DNA of 64,000 bases from Anastatus disparis (Eukaryota; Arthropoda; Insecta; Hymenoptera; Eupelmidae): assembly GCA_017163975.1 (NCBI GenBank), contig JAFFSR010000245.1, positions 1,503,001 through 1,567,000 on the forward strand. Reading direction: 5' to 3'. Of the stretch, positions 10,211-20,908 are shown one piece after another (the stretch's first letter is position 1; the number at the start of each line of letters is the position of its first letter). The notes below the pieces were generated by a model. That model searched no databases and was not told the DNA's origin. It was given only the letters and a program-made list of their open reading frames with translations. The position numbers and the translations under genes are program-made.

Positions 10211-13200
10211 ATGTTTCTAGTAGACACCGGCGCCGAGGTGTCAGTAATACCACGAACGCAAGACAATAAAGAAGCACCACACGCATTTAAACTTTACGCA
10301 GCTAACAACACAGTCATCAATACTTACGGAACCAAATATATCGAATTAAACTTAAACCTGCGTAAAGCTATTAAATGGCACTTCATAATCGCAGATGTCC
10401 CATACCCTATACTAGGAGGTGACATCCTGGAACATTACCACCTTCTACCCGACCTTAAAAGGAGACTGTTAGCCGACGGAGAAACACTCCTAACCACCAG
10501 TCTACACGGTCACAAAGTAAACGAGATTAAAATATCAGTCATTAAACCAGACTGCAAATATGCTCAATTACTGTCCCAATTTCAGGAAGTAATCGGCATA
10601 GACAATCCTACACCCATCCTTGAACAAGGCGTAGCTCACTGCATAAAAACTAACGGCCCTCCCATAGCACAACGCGTGCGCAGGCTAGGCCCCGAAAAAT
10701 TAACCGCAGCCAAAAAAGAATTTAAAGATCTCTGCAAACTTGGCATCTGTAGGCCTTCAAGCAGCCCTTGGGCAAGCCCAATACACATGGTACCCAAGAA
10801 GGACAAAACATGGCGCATTTGCGGTGACTATCGCCAATTAAATGCAGTAACCGTACCGGACAGGTATCCAGTACCACACATACAGGATTTTCCTACCCTA
10901 TTACATGGCAAGACCATCTTTACAAGTCTAGATCTACAGAAAGCGTATCACCAGATACCAGTAGAAAAAGACGATATTCCAAAGACAGCAGTCATCACAC
11001 CTTTTGGATTATTTGAATACGCAGTCATGACCTTTGGCTTACGAAATGCCGCCCAAACATTTCAAAGATACGTCAACAAAGCTCTAAGCGACTTAGATTT
11101 TGTCTTCGTATACATCGACGACATTCTCATTGCTTCTACTAGCGAAGAGGAGCACGAGAAACACCTCAGAATAGTGCTACAGAGGCTCAAGGATTACCAT
11201 CTACACCTAAACATAGATAAATGCACTTTCGGAGTACAAGAACTGACTTTCCTAGGGTATGAAATCAGTGCAGACGGTTTCAAACCAGCTAAAGACAAGG
11301 TAGAAGCCGTTAAAAATTTCCCCAAGCCTCAAACGATCGACGATCTCAGGAGATTCCTTGGGATGATAAACTTCTATAGGCGCTGCATCCCTAAAGCAGC
11401 CAAAACCCATGTAGCACTCAACCGGCATATCAAAGACGCCAAAAAGAAAGACAAAAGACCCGTAGTCTGGGACAAACCCTCAGAAAGTGCTTTTGAGCAA
11501 GCCAAAAAGGAGTTAGCTGAAACAACATATTTAGCATTCCCTGACCCCTCAGCTGAGACACGGGTCGTCACAGACGCTTCTGATATATCAATGGGAGCAG
11601 TCTTGGAACAGAAAGAGGGAGATACATGGCGTCCGTTAGCCTTCTTCTCGCGTAAATTCTCCCCATCGCAATTAAACTACTCAGTATACGACCGCGAGTT
11701 AACAGCAGTGTATGAGGCATTAAAATACTTCCACTATTACCTAGACATGCGAGAATTCACCATTATAACAGATCATAGACCTTTAACCTTCGCGTTCTCT
11801 CAAAGCGCTGAAAAATCCAGCAAAAGACAAATACGTCAAATCACTTACATTTCCGAATTTAACACACAAATTAAATATATCCCTGGCTCTGACAACGTCG
11901 TAGCAGACGCCCTGTCAAGAATTGAGTCTCTTGGTACAGCAGCCGAAATCAATTGGGATAGCCCGGAAACCAGACTCGACGCGAAATCTAAAAACTTGGT
12001 CAGTTCATCAGATGCCATAAGCATTCCCATGCTGTTCAGTCCCGAACAGCTGAGCAGAGAACAGCTCAACGACGAACAGCTAAGAGAAATATTAAACGAT
12101 CCAGAACATCCATTGAAGTTACAAAGACTTTCATGGCGCCAAGATGACTACCCTCTCTACTGCGACATCCATCAAAATACTATTAGGCCTTACATTCCAG
12201 TCTCACTCAGAAGAGAAACCTTCGACATATATCATTCAAGAGCACACCCCAGTGCCAATGTAACGGACAAGCTGATAAGACAAAAGTTTGTATGGCCAAA
12301 TATGTCAAGAGACGTAAAAACATGGGCCAAAGAGTGCATACGATGTCAGACCTCTAAGGTTACAAGACACAACAAATTCCTACCAGAGCACTTTGTCGTA
12401 CCAGACAATAGATTTTCCCACGTCCACATAGATTTAGTAGGTCCATTACCTGACAGTGAAGGCTTTAAATATATCCTGACCATGATAGACAGGTATTCTA
12501 GGTGGCCAGAAGCCACACCTGTCAAGGACATCACAGCACCCACTATAGCGCGTGCATTCTACGATACGTGGATTTCACGCTATGGTTCGCCAGCAATCCT
12601 GACCACAGATCAAGGTTCGCAGTTTGAATCCCAGCTCTTCAGATCCCTCTTAGAAGTAATCGGCTGTCAGCGCATACGAACTGCAGCATACCATCCTCAA
12701 GCAAACGGCATGATAGAGAGATGGCACAGGGTTCTGAAAGCTGCAATAAAATGTAGTACCAACAATGACAATTGGACACGAGTCTTATCTTCAGTAATGC
12801 TAGGACTACGCACATGCATACGGCTAGACACCGAAGCAAGCCCAGCAGACTTTGTGTTCGGTACAACCCTTAGATTACCGGGAGAATTCTTCGCCTTTGG
12901 AGAGTTTGAACCGGATAGACACATCTTCTTGGAAGAATTCCGAGAGTATATACGAAAGATACAACCAGTACCAATAGCGCACAAGCATGCGATTAAACCT
13001 TTCGTTTTTAAGGAACTCGCATCGTGCACGCACGTATTCTACCGTAATAAAGCCAAGGTCGGACTGGATAAACCCTATACAGGCCCTCATAAAGTCATTT
13101 CCCGCCATGATAACGGACGAAACTTCGTAATAGACATTAACGGACAGAACAAAACCGTAGCCGTCGAGATGTTAAAGCCGGCATACTACGTCCCAAACGA

Positions 13201-14587
13201 CCTCGTAGAGGTCATCCTAGGCGCAGAGGAACCTGTAAATCGGAATCAACCCAACAGGAATTTTAGCAACAGCTATAATTTTGACTTTGCAACTCAAAAT
13301 GGTAATTACCCTCACACGACAGGAGAAAGTCAAATTAGGGAACCCAGTCCAGAAAACCTTAACCATGACATCATCACACCCAATCAAGATGATGACCAAT
13401 CAGTCGAGGTTACCATAAACACCCGAACTAACGCCAGAACCAACGAAACTCAACATAAGCCTAGAAATACCCAAGAGAGTGTTGTACAAACGCCCACTAA
13501 GAGCGAAATACGAGCTCCATTAAGGACTTATGTAAACAAAAAGAAAATAAGGTTCAGTCAGCAAAGTCAAGTCATGGAGATCCCTCCCAAAGAATTAGCT
13601 GGGAAGAGATACTCAATGCCCAAAGCAATCCCGCTAAACGAGATATTCACAGATCTGAAACAAAGGAAATGGATTATTGGACCATCAATTGGTATTGGTG
13701 GATTCGGTGAGATTTACGCCGCCGCCCCATACACAGGTACGATCCCAAAAGACTACCCAGTAGTGATCAAGGTAGAGCCTCATAAAAATGGACCCTTGTT
13801 CGTCGAGATGCATTTCTACATGCGAGCAGCCCTCCCAGACATGTTATCAGACTGGGCAGAGGAGGAATTAATCTCAGAAGTTGGATTACCTCAGTATTTC
13901 GGCGCAGGTAGTCATAAAATCGACAAGCAAGAATACAGATTTGTGGTATTAAAAAGATACGACCTTAACCTAGAAAAACTATTCTTGAAAGCAGATAAAA
14001 TGTTTCCTGAATACACAGTGTACCATTTGGCTTGGACCATCCTAATAGCCCTAAAGTACATGCATCAAAAAGGTTACGTACATAACGATATTAAAAATTC
14101 CAACATACTCATAGACAAGAGCAAGAAAGATATGGTGTATCTAGCAGATTTTGGTCTGTCCTGTAAATTCAAAACCGACATTGAGTTTAAACCAGACCCC
14201 AAAAAAGCCAATAACGGCACGCTAGAATTCATGAGCCGCGATGCCCATCAAGGAGTCCTCACAAGAAGAGGAGACTTTGAATCACTAGGTTACAATATGA
14301 TCACCTGGGCAGGCGGTAAATTGACTTGGCACGAAAAACTCGATGGCCAAGAAGCAGTCTTCGAACTCAAAAATTCAGCCTTCGCAGACCCTCCAGAATT
14401 CATAGAAAAGTGTTTTGGCGATCAAGACCACCCTCAGATAATTGACGAATATTTCAGAGAAATATCTCAATACGAGCATAACCAAACGCCCGATTATCAC
14501 AAATTACACACAATTCTGGCAGCAGGAATGTGCAATCTAAATCACTTCCCATTCGAGGATTTTTATCCACACTTGGATCATGACTAA
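10211..14587 (+). CDS. pol: Gypsy 1 pol polyprotein with C-terminal VRK-type protein kinase
   Basis: 1,458 residues in one uninterrupted frame. Protease: [13 protein letters not shown], catalytic D5. Reverse transcriptase: YIDD at 301-304. RNase H follows. Integrase: an HHCC finger, then D741, D800 and E836 as the DD35E triad. An Asn-rich linker (about 1005-1130) leads to a kinase domain, about 1154-1458. Kinase features are the glycine loop GIGGFG (1161-1166), ATP lysine K1187 in VVIKVEP, helix-C E1199, catalytic loop HNDIKNSN (D1293, K1295, N1298), DFG at 1313-1315, and the VRK-specific [13 protein letters not shown] and [10 protein letters not shown] blocks. These identify the VRK/NHK-1 branch of the casein-kinase-1 group. 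VRK kinases phosphorylate BAF and histones. The VRK C-terminal tail is absent. The start is uncertain, because the same frame is open upstream from about 10118. Confidence 0.92.
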   Translation: MFLVDTGAEVSVIPRTQDNKEAPHAFKLYAANNTVINTYGTKYIELNLNLRKAIKWHFIIADVPYPILGGDILEHYHLLPDLKRRLLADGETLLTTSLHGHKVNEIKISVIKPDCKYAQLLSQFQEVIGIDNPTPILEQGVAHCIKTNGPPIAQRVRRLGPEKLTAAKKEFKDLCKLGICRPSSSPWASPIHMVPKKDKTWRICGDYRQLNAVTVPDRYPVPHIQDFPTLLHGKTIFTSLDLQKAYHQIPVEKDDIPKTAVITPFGLFEYAVMTFGLRNAAQTFQRYVNKALSDLDFVFVYIDDILIASTSEEEHEKHLRIVLQRLKDYHLHLNIDKCTFGVQELTFLGYEISADGFKPAKDKVEAVKNFPKPQTIDDLRRFLGMINFYRRCIPKAAKTHVALNRHIKDAKKKDKRPVVWDKPSESAFEQAKKELAETTYLAFPDPSAETRVVTDASDISMGAVLEQKEGDTWRPLAFFSRKFSPSQLNYSVYDRELTAVYEALKYFHYYLDMREFTIITDHRPLTFAFSQSAEKSSKRQIRQITYISEFNTQIKYIPGSDNVVADALSRIESLGTAAEINWDSPETRLDAKSKNLVSSSDAISIPMLFSPEQLSREQLNDEQLREILNDPEHPLKLQRLSWRQDDYPLYCDIHQNTIRPYIPVSLRRETFDIYHSRAHPSANVTDKLIRQKFVWPNMSRDVKTWAKECIRCQTSKVTRHNKFLPEHFVVPDNRFSHVHIDLVGPLPDSEGFKYILTMIDRYSRWPEATPVKDITAPTIARAFYDTWISRYGSPAILTTDQGSQFESQLFRSLLEVIGCQRIRTAAYHPQANGMIERWHRVLKAAIKCSTNNDNWTRVLSSVMLGLRTCIRLDTEASPADFVFGTTLRLPGEFFAFGEFEPDRHIFLEEFREYIRKIQPVPIAHKHAIKPFVFKELASCTHVFYRNKAKVGLDKPYTGPHKVISRHDNGRNFVIDINGQNKTVAVEMLKPAYYVPNDLVEVILGAEEPVNRNQPNRNFSNSYNFDFATQNGNYPHTTGESQIREPSPENLNHDIITPNQDDDQSVEVTINTRTNARTNETQHKPRNTQESVVQTPTKSEIRAPLRTYVNKKKIRFSQQSQVMEIPPKELAGKRYSMPKAIPLNEIFTDLKQRKWIIGPSIGIGGFGEIYAAAPYTGTIPKDYPVVIKVEPHKNGPLFVEMHFYMRAALPDMLSDWAEEELISEVGLPQYFGAGSHKIDKQEYRFVVLKRYDLNLEKLFLKADKMFPEYTVYHLAWTILIALKYMHQKGYVHNDIKNSNILIDKSKKDMVYLADFGLSCKFKTDIEFKPDPKKANNGTLEFMSRDAHQGVLTRRGDFESLGYNMITWAGGKLTWHEKLDGQEAVFELKNSAFADPPEFIEKCFGDQDHPQIIDEYFREISQYEHNQTPDYHKLHTILAAGMCNLNHFPFEDFYPHLDHD
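13670..14584 (+). other. VRK-family kinase domain within Gypsy 1 pol
   Basis: Sub-feature of pol. The segment resembles insect VRK/NHK-1 from just before the glycine loop (a TDL..W entry) to just past the last kinase helix ([11 protein letters not shown]). It has no intron, no stop and no loss of catalytic residues. The usual end of pol in this clade, an RTY..KKKIRF basic stretch near residue 1120, is retained just before it, so the kinase was added after a complete pol. The captured piece is probably of cDNA origin. Whether it is cleaved from pol by the element protease is unknown. Confidence 0.93.
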
Positions 14588-15423
14588 GCCTAACAATGTT
14601 TAATGCAATCCCTTACGGTATTCTCCTACGAGTTATACAAGAATAACCTTAGAAGATACACTTAGCTTGCAATTCATTAGCATAGAATTACAAAGACATG
14701 TGGTAATAAGTTATACTTCCTTAATAAACAAATTGTCCACAAGTACAGTACAACACGGTCGATATTAACGCAGGAAATTCTTAAAATGCGGATAAGGCGA
14801 AACGACCCCACAACTCTTATCGCTAATTGGTAGGTTGTATGAGTCACATACGCTGTGCTTGGGCAGCTTTACTGAATACTTTCTCAAAAAATTAAATATA
14901 AACAAGACTGAAATTTGCAGCAAGAAACGCTTGTGATAATTTAAAGTCTCTAACAGCAGTTCGCTGATATAAAACAAGTTAGTTAATAATAATCGCTTAT
15001 AGATAATTAGCTAAACTCACATCAATACCCACACTTTTAAATGCAACATGTAAATAAGTTAGATACCCATAATTCTCGTTAATTAGGTTAAGTAAAACGT
15101 CCATGTGATCGAAGCTGCAAAATAGCAGCACAAAGTACAAAAGCTAGATTATAAAAATACTGTGATCAGAAACCAAATGTTAATAATAATGAAAATATAT
15201 TTTGTAACCAATCTTTAATCGTTGTAAAGCAACAGCGGTTGCCAAAAAACTTCTCTCACAATTCTCTCTCTCTAGTTTCTTAAATGACGTCTGATAACGC
15301 GTTAATTAAAGTAAAAATCACCTTGTATCTCATAAAAACAATGTAATATTCATGCAGTAAATTTAAATAGTCTCGGTATCATAAATTAAAATTCAAGTGT
15401 AGACGTCATTTGGGGGGGAGTAC
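14588..15423 (+). other. 3' untranslated region and polypurine tract of Gypsy 1
   Basis: About 830 bp without a long open frame. It ends in GGGGGGGAG (15412-15420), which fits a polypurine tract priming plus-strand synthesis, three bases before the 3' LTR. No envelope-like frame is present. Confidence 0.7.
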
Positions 15424-15739
15424 TGTAGGCAGGCTACACATGTAAGCGCTAGAGCGCAAGCGTAGTTAGGAGAGAGAGAGAAAGAGAACCTGTACTAACA
15501 AGAAGGAACGCGGCAAGAAGCCACCATCAAGTCAGTCGTGTGACAGCTCTGTTAAGCAATGCACACGAGAGCCAAAGTTGGCGCTAATAAACTTTAACGT
15601 TACTAATTACTCTGTGTATTTATTCAGGTTCAACCTTATCCACGTCTCCACCTTCCTGGCACGCATTGGTAGTATAGGGCTACCTGGTGACTCAATACTT
15701 GTCGTTAAATAGATACACCAAAGTATCTCGTCCCCCTAT
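15424..15739 (+). repeat. 3' LTR of Gypsy 1
   Basis: 316 bp, one mismatch to the 5' LTR by eye. Followed by the target duplication AGTAA (15740-15744). Any promoter activity in this LTR would read toward MOB4, which starts 190 bp downstream. Confidence 0.92.
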
Positions 15740-15744
15740 AGTAA

Positions 15745-15928
15745 TCCTACTGCAGTGCTCTCTAGCGATCATTTTTCAAACTATGCCTTGTCCAAATAAG
15801 AGACCTTCCCTCACCATGGGAGATTCGGGACCTGTATATACGACCGTGCTCGCTGTTTATTCTCAGTCTATGAGCACAATCTGTTATGATAAGAAGTCTG
15901 TGATATTAAACGATAAACACCTTACGAA
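15745..15928 (+). promoter_or_regulatory. Remaining MOB4 upstream region / 5' UTR
   Basis: 184 bp between the retrotransposon and the MOB4 start, less AT-rich than its surroundings. It presumably holds the 5' UTR and possibly the core promoter. I see no clear TATA box. An 81-codon open frame at 15687-15932 spans the LTR edge and is not supported as a gene. Confidence 0.45.
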
Positions 15929-17158
15929 ATGAAGATGGCGGAAGGAACTACAATTATTAGAAGAACTAGACCTGGAACAAAAGCCAATGTTAATAAAAAA
16001 TTGTTTTAGCACTATTCTTTTTTTAAAATAGAGAATCGAAAAACTATTCTTTTTTAAATTATAAAATGACTTTTACAATTTATTAACTTATCTTTGCAGT
16101 TATATTTCACCATTAAAAATCAATAAGTACTATGTATATAGAAGAATCATGTTCTTTTGGTTCTTTAAAAAAATAATCCATTTATTGAAAATTTCCATAG
16201 TTATAAAAGTTTTTAAAAATAATATCTTTATAGTTAGCTTAACTAGATATCAGAATTTCTTAAAAATTATTTTACGCTTTTTAAACACTTATTTTCAATT
16301 ATTAATTTACAATTACATTAAATTACTTATTTATATAAAAATATGTTGAAAGTGAAATAATTATGTCATTCACTTTTACAGGATTTTAATAGTTGGCCAG
16401 ATGAACCTTTTGAAGAAATGGATAGTACTTTGGCTGTTCAACAGTATATTCAACAAACGATCAGAAGAGATTCAGCTAATATTGACCTCATACTGACTAT
16501 GCCAGAATCACAAGATGAAGGTGTTTGGAAATATGAACATCTCAGACAATTTTGTATGGAGTTGAATGGTTTAGCAGTTAGGTTACAAGATGAATGTCAT
16601 CCTGAAACATGTACACAAATGACTGCCACAGAACAATGGATATTTTTATGTGCTGCTCATAAAACACCAAAAGAATGTCCAGCTATTGATTATACTAGAC
16701 ATACCTTGGATGGTGCTGCATGTTTATTAAATAGCAACAAGTACTTTCCAAGCAGGTATTTATCAAAAATATAATTGTAATCAATTTGCATAAGTCTTAT
16801 CCTATATATAAATGCCGTTTTTAAAAATATTTTTTGTAGAGTAAGTATTAAAGAATCATCAGTGGCCAAACTCGGATCAGTTTGTCGTAGAGTATATAGA
16901 ATTTTTTCACATGCTTACTTCCATCATCGTACCATATTTGATGAATTTGAAAATGAAAGTTATCTCTGTCGTCGGTAAATATTAAAATTGAATATAATAT
17001 TTTTTGTAAAAGAATTGTAAAAATTGTTTAATGTATCAATATTTACGTATCTGATTTCTAGGTTCACAGCTTTTGTAATAAAATATAATTTAATGTCAAG
17101 AGATAATTTAATAGTGCCCATTATTGAAGGAGATGGAAATATAGAAAATGAGCCATAA
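15929..17158 (+). CDS. Mob4: MOB4 (phocein), four coding exons
   Basis: MOB kinase-activator family member 4, a component of STRIPAK phosphatase complexes that restrain Hippo/MST kinases and act in vesicle traffic and spindle organisation. Exons: 15929-15988, 16382-16755, 16840-16974 and 17062-17158. Every intron is GT-AG, of 393, 84 and 87 bp. The spliced frame encodes 221 residues, close to the 225 usual for animal MOB4. Exon 2 holds the Zn-binding region (CHPETCTQM) and the family signature [15 protein letters not shown]. Exon 3 holds the HAYFHH block with the Zn-binding histidines. Two in-frame ATGs (15929 and 15935) are possible starts; the first gives the M-x-MAEG beginning seen in vertebrate MOB4. 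Nothing is broken. Confidence 0.95.
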
Positions 17159-17169
17159 TAAAACTCTTA

Positions 17170-17175
17170 AATAAA
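17170..17175 (+). terminator. Likely MOB4 poly(A) signal
   Basis: AATAAA 12 bp after the stop codon. A second AATAAA-type site lies near 17295. Either could serve. Confidence 0.45.
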
Positions 17176-17317
17176 TACCTTAAAAACCATATGGAAATTT
17201 GAAAATTTACTGCAAATATTACTAGAAACATGCAAAGCTTGATGTATCAAAATGTAAACCAAATTTTATTATCTATTAACGGAAATGCAATATAAATAAA
17301 CAATTTTTTTTTTGTTA

Positions 17318-17321
<4 letters not shown>

Positions 17322-17374
<53 letters not shown>
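17322..17374. repeat. (TA)n microsatellite
   Basis: Uninterrupted TA dinucleotides. A second, shorter TA tract lies near 17622-17652, on the other side of the palindromic MITE. Confidence 0.95.
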
Positions 17375-17377
<3 letters not shown>

Positions 17378-17381
17378 TATA

Positions 17382-17602
17382 CCATATTAAAAAATCTCAA
17401 ATGAAATCTCATGCCAAAATCTCACTTGACAATATTTTTAATTTTAGTTTGTTTTAAATTATAGATTAACTATTTTTAAAAAATTCGGGCTTAAGAAACT
17501 TTCAAAAATAGTCTTCATTCAATTATATTAAATATACCAAAATAAAAAATATTTTCAAATGAGATTTTGGCATAAGATCTCATTTGAGATTTTTTTGTAG
17601 GG
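17382..17602. mobile_element. Palindromic MITE, CAAATGAG word type
   Basis: It begins CCATATTAAAAAATCTC and ends GATTTTTTTGTAGGG, with ATA/TATA flanks. Inside are CTCAAATGAAATCTCATGCC and its inverse, plus a central AACTATTTTTAAAAA hairpin. It is a diverged relative of the element at 5316. The first base of the CCC terminus has decayed. Confidence 0.7.
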
Positions 17603-17616
17603 TATATATACATCCA

Positions 17617-17654
<38 letters not shown>

Positions 17655-17659
17655 ACATA

Positions 17660-18671
17660 CACACTGACCGTCACATATACTTTTGGTCTTTCAAAAAATA
17701 ATTAGTTAACATTAAAAATTTCATATCATAACTAATCAATGTATTTAAAAAATTCTAACATTCAAAAAATTGTTAAAAAATGTTTTAAAAAATGATAGTT
17801 TGGTAGTGCAAAAATTATTTTCAGTTTTTTTTGTTGAGAATTCACTCTTCTTTTTCAATTATTTTGGTCCTTGTAAAAATAAGTGAAATTTCAGTGGGGA
17901 TGAATGTATTGTAAAAAAATTAAATAGGCAAAGCTTATCTTTTTACCTTAAAAATGTCATATTGAATGTTATAATACAATTATTTTACACAGAGATACTT
18001 TTCTTAAAAATTTAGCTTTTTTTTAAATGCAAAAAAGTATCTTAAAAACTGAAATGAATAGAATATTTTGATATAAAATATAAATGATTTTATCTAATGT
18101 AGAATAATGAAATATTAAGTTTTGGGAAAAATTTGTTCTCAAAACCTTACACACTTCATTCATCTAGATGCATCTAAAACTTTTAGTAGATAAAACTTTG
18201 ATGAAAATATCGAAGCTCTAACTACAATAGATATCTTAGTTCCGCATTTTATAAATCTCGAAATTCGTAGTTTATTAGATATCAAAACTATACCACAAAA
18301 TAATTACGACATTCAAGGTCAAGAGCTGCAAGTTTATTAGAAAAAAGATGTACAATTTATGTCTATTTTAACTGTGAATGTAATAGCTGAGAACTTCCAA
18401 ACTTAGAATTAAAATAGCACAAAGAGCTTAAGTTATAAGAGAGTCCATCAAGGTTCCCCCATTCTCTGCTGAGCATCGAAGGAGACAGAAGCCAACTTCA
18501 AACTTAGTTAGTGCTATTTTACTCCTAAACTTTAAGTTATTGACTTCTAAGTTCAAGGTTCAAAAGGACGTAATATTGTATATCATTTTTCTACTAAACT
18601 CCCAATTTTTGACCTCGAACATCATAGTTATTTAGTTATATTAAGAAGTTGTAAAACAGACACTACACCTG
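17660..18671. other. AT-rich stretch, no gene seen
   Basis: No long frame. A weak inverted repeat (GAACTTCCAAACTTAG near 18392 against CTAAGTTCAAGGTTC near 18548) surrounds a less AT-rich loop. Nothing else is recognisable. Confidence 0.5.
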
Positions 18672-18800
18672 CCCTATTAAAAAATCTCAGGTGAGATCTC
18701 AGATGAGATCTCATGCCAAAATCTCATCTGCCAAAAAAATAAAGTCACATAAGATAAATTTTTTCTAAGTTTGTCAAATCAAAAATTTATATTTTTTTAT
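18672..18800. mobile_element. Truncated palindromic MITE, left half
   Basis: Starts CCCTATTAAAAAATCTCAGG, continues with GAGATCTCAGATGAGATC words and the TCATGCCAAAATCTCAT subterminal block seen at 5316, then runs into unrelated sequence. No right arm is found. Confidence 0.6.
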
Positions 18801-18886
18801 TTTATACTATTCTTAGTAAATACAAATAGCGCTGGCGTTTGATTAAAAGAAAAAAACATCTTTTTGTTACTTTTATAGTATTACTA

Positions 18887-19789
18887 CACGGAGCGAACAA
18901 ATCGGGAATACTTCCTTGCGCCCTCTACTGCTACAGTTCCGTACGCACGTTTTTGGAAATAGGCCTTGCGTACAAGCAACGATTCCATAAGGCATCGGGA
19001 AAAAGTTCGAACGCTCTATAAGGGTGAAATCAGATGGAGCGGAAAATAGATGACGGAACGTCACAAAACATTCATTCCGTCGCCTTGTTTTCCGTCAAAT
19101 TTTTTCCCTATATTAACATGGCGCGGAATGTAGCTGAAAAATTGTTAAAAATAGCATACAAATGTATCCGCGAATTTTAAATTAACAACAAAAATGTTAA
19201 AAAAGTTGGAAATAATCACCTATTGTTATTGTAATGAGATTCTTTTTTTATAAAAATAAAATATAGTTTGTTATTATAACCAAATATTTCAATTAACATC
19301 ATTATTTTTTAATTATAAAATTGCTAATCAACGTCACAGAACTTCTATTCCGCTCCATGTGAATATAGGGAAACAAATTTGACGGGATAATAGAAGCGTC
19401 ACAGACTTTTTGAAATTGTTTAAACAAATAGTTAACCAAAATAGAATTTAAAAGTTTGATTGAAATTAAAAGTACAGCTATGGAAAGCAAATTAAAAATA
19501 TTACGTGAGGTTATTGAAGCACTAATAATTTTTTTAAACAAAATAAAAATTGATGTCGTCTATTACGTCGTCTTTACTCCGTTGGCGGAATACAAAGATG
19601 CGGAATTGAGGTTCTGTGACGTTCCGTCGCCTATTTTCCGCTCCATTTGATTTCACCCTAAGCGTTCGGACTTTTTCCTGATGGGTTATGGAATCGTTGC
19701 TTATACACAAGGTCTATTTCCAAAAACATGTGTACGGAACTATAGCAGTAGAGGGCGCAAGGAAGTATTCCCGATTTGTTCGCTCCGTG
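18887..19789. mobile_element. 903-bp element with long CACGGAGCG inverted repeats, TA duplication
   Basis: Arms of about 130 bp begin CACGGAGCGAACAAATCGGG and are inverted at 19660-19789, with TA on both flanks. Inside is a second inverted pair, AGGGTGAAATCAGATGGAGC (19021) against its complement (19630-19660). No transposase frame is present. A TA duplication suggests mobilisation by a Tc1/mariner-type or other TA-targeting transposase. Confidence 0.8.
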
Positions 19790-20018
19790 TATATTCATGT
19801 ATTATAATATATTATAGTAATAAAGTATAGTTTCTTATATTATTTTCGTGCTACTATAATCAGAGAATATATTAATCATAATGTTTACATACTATAGGTC
19901 TATAATTGGTCGTTTTATAGTGCGTTGATAGGTTTATAGTTTATAGACTCATCGTTTATGGTTTATAAGTTTATGGTTTATGGGTTTATGCATTATAAGT
20001 TTATGGATTTATAGTTAA

Positions 20019-20223
20019 GGCGACTACGGAAGTTCGGTTCGATTTCATTTTGTAGTTTACAAATTACTCTTTCAATTTCTAAAATTTTTTGAATTTTTTA
20101 ATTTTCCACCATTTATTATAATCCGTAGAATGGTGGAAAATTAAAAAATCTGAAAAATTTTACATATTGAAAGAGTAATTTGTAAACTCAAAAATAAAAC
20201 CTAACCTAAAATCCGAAGTCGCC
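20019..20223. mobile_element. 205-bp palindromic MITE with TTAA duplication
   Basis: Ends GGCGACTACGGAAGTTCGG and CCGAAGTCGCC. TTAA lies at 20015-20018 and 20224-20227. The whole length folds on itself through AATTTTCCACCATT and AATGGTGGAAAATT. TTAA duplication points to piggyBac or Kolobok mobilisation. Confidence 0.8.
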
Positions 20224-20309
20224 TTAATGGGTTTATAGTTTCTTGTTTAAAGGTTTATGGTTTATGGTTCATGTGCTTATGTTTTATGAGTTTCTGGTTT
20301 ATGGGTTTA

Positions 20310-20822
20310 GGGTGGGGTTCGATTTTTCGAAAGACCGATATTTTTTTGTGCTTAACGTAGAATCTCAAAATTTAGAATGATGCTATTGATAACATTCATT
20401 TAAATTATTTAGAAATCTCGTTTTCAATTCATGGCTGCTATCGAAATTGATTTATTTAAATAAATTATAATTGATATTTAGAATAGTAACAAGTATACAG
20501 AACACCATATTATGATTAGATATTTCGAAATTTCTAATAGAGTTTTCAAAAGTATATTTTTGTATATTCTTTCAATACTTGTCAAAAGATTTTATTAGAA
20601 ATTTCGAAATATTTTATAATTATATGGTGCTTTATGTACGTGTTACGATTCTAAATATCAATTATAATTTATTCGAATAAATAAATTTCGATTGCAGCCA
20701 TGAATTGAAAATGAGATTTCTAAATAATTTAAATGAATGTTATCAATAACATCATTCTAAATTTTGAGATTCTACGTTAAGCACAAAAAAATATCGGTCT
20801 TTCGAAAAATCGAACCCCACCC
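20310..20822. mobile_element. P1: 513-bp palindromic MITE, GGGTGGGGTTCG family, 8-bp duplication
   Basis: Terminal inverted repeats begin GGGTGGGGTTCGATTTTTCG and the whole length is palindromic. The duplication TGGGTTTA is at 20302-20309 and 20823-20830. Length is identical to P3, P5 and P6. No coding frame. The 8-bp duplication fits hAT- or Merlin-type mobilisation. Confidence 0.9.
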
Positions 20823-20908
20823 TGGGTTTACGGTTTGTGGGCTTATGGTTTATGGATTAAACGGGTTAATGGTGTTATGGTTTATGGGCTCATAATTTAT
20901 GGGTTTAT

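Larger units (their letters stand above)
6716..15739 (+). mobile_element. Gypsy 1: young kinase-carrying Gypsy LTR retrotransposon
   Basis: A complete element 9,024 bp long: 316-bp LTRs, a primer binding site, gag, pol fused to a protein kinase, a G-rich polypurine tract and a 5-bp target duplication AGTAA (6711-6715 and 15740-15744). By eye the LTRs differ at one position (G or A in the AAGCCRCCATC block), so insertion was recent. The gag motif CX2HX9CX3C and a primer site fitting the tRNA-Trp 3' end place it in the CsRn1/Kabuki-like clade, from what is known of that clade. It sits about 185 bp upstream of the MOB4 start codon, in the same orientation. Confidence 0.93.

Noticed and set aside
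12538..13108. Minus-strand frames opposite pol and gag
   Set aside because: Shadow frames of well-supported coding sequence, with no recognisable domains.
13670..14584. Kinase as a host VRK gene merely next to a retrotransposon
   Set aside because: It is in the same open frame as integrase and lies inside both LTRs and the AGTAA duplication, followed by the element's own 3' UTR and polypurine tract.
14588..15423. Envelope gene in Gypsy 1
   Set aside because: No open frame of useful length between the kinase and the 3' LTR.
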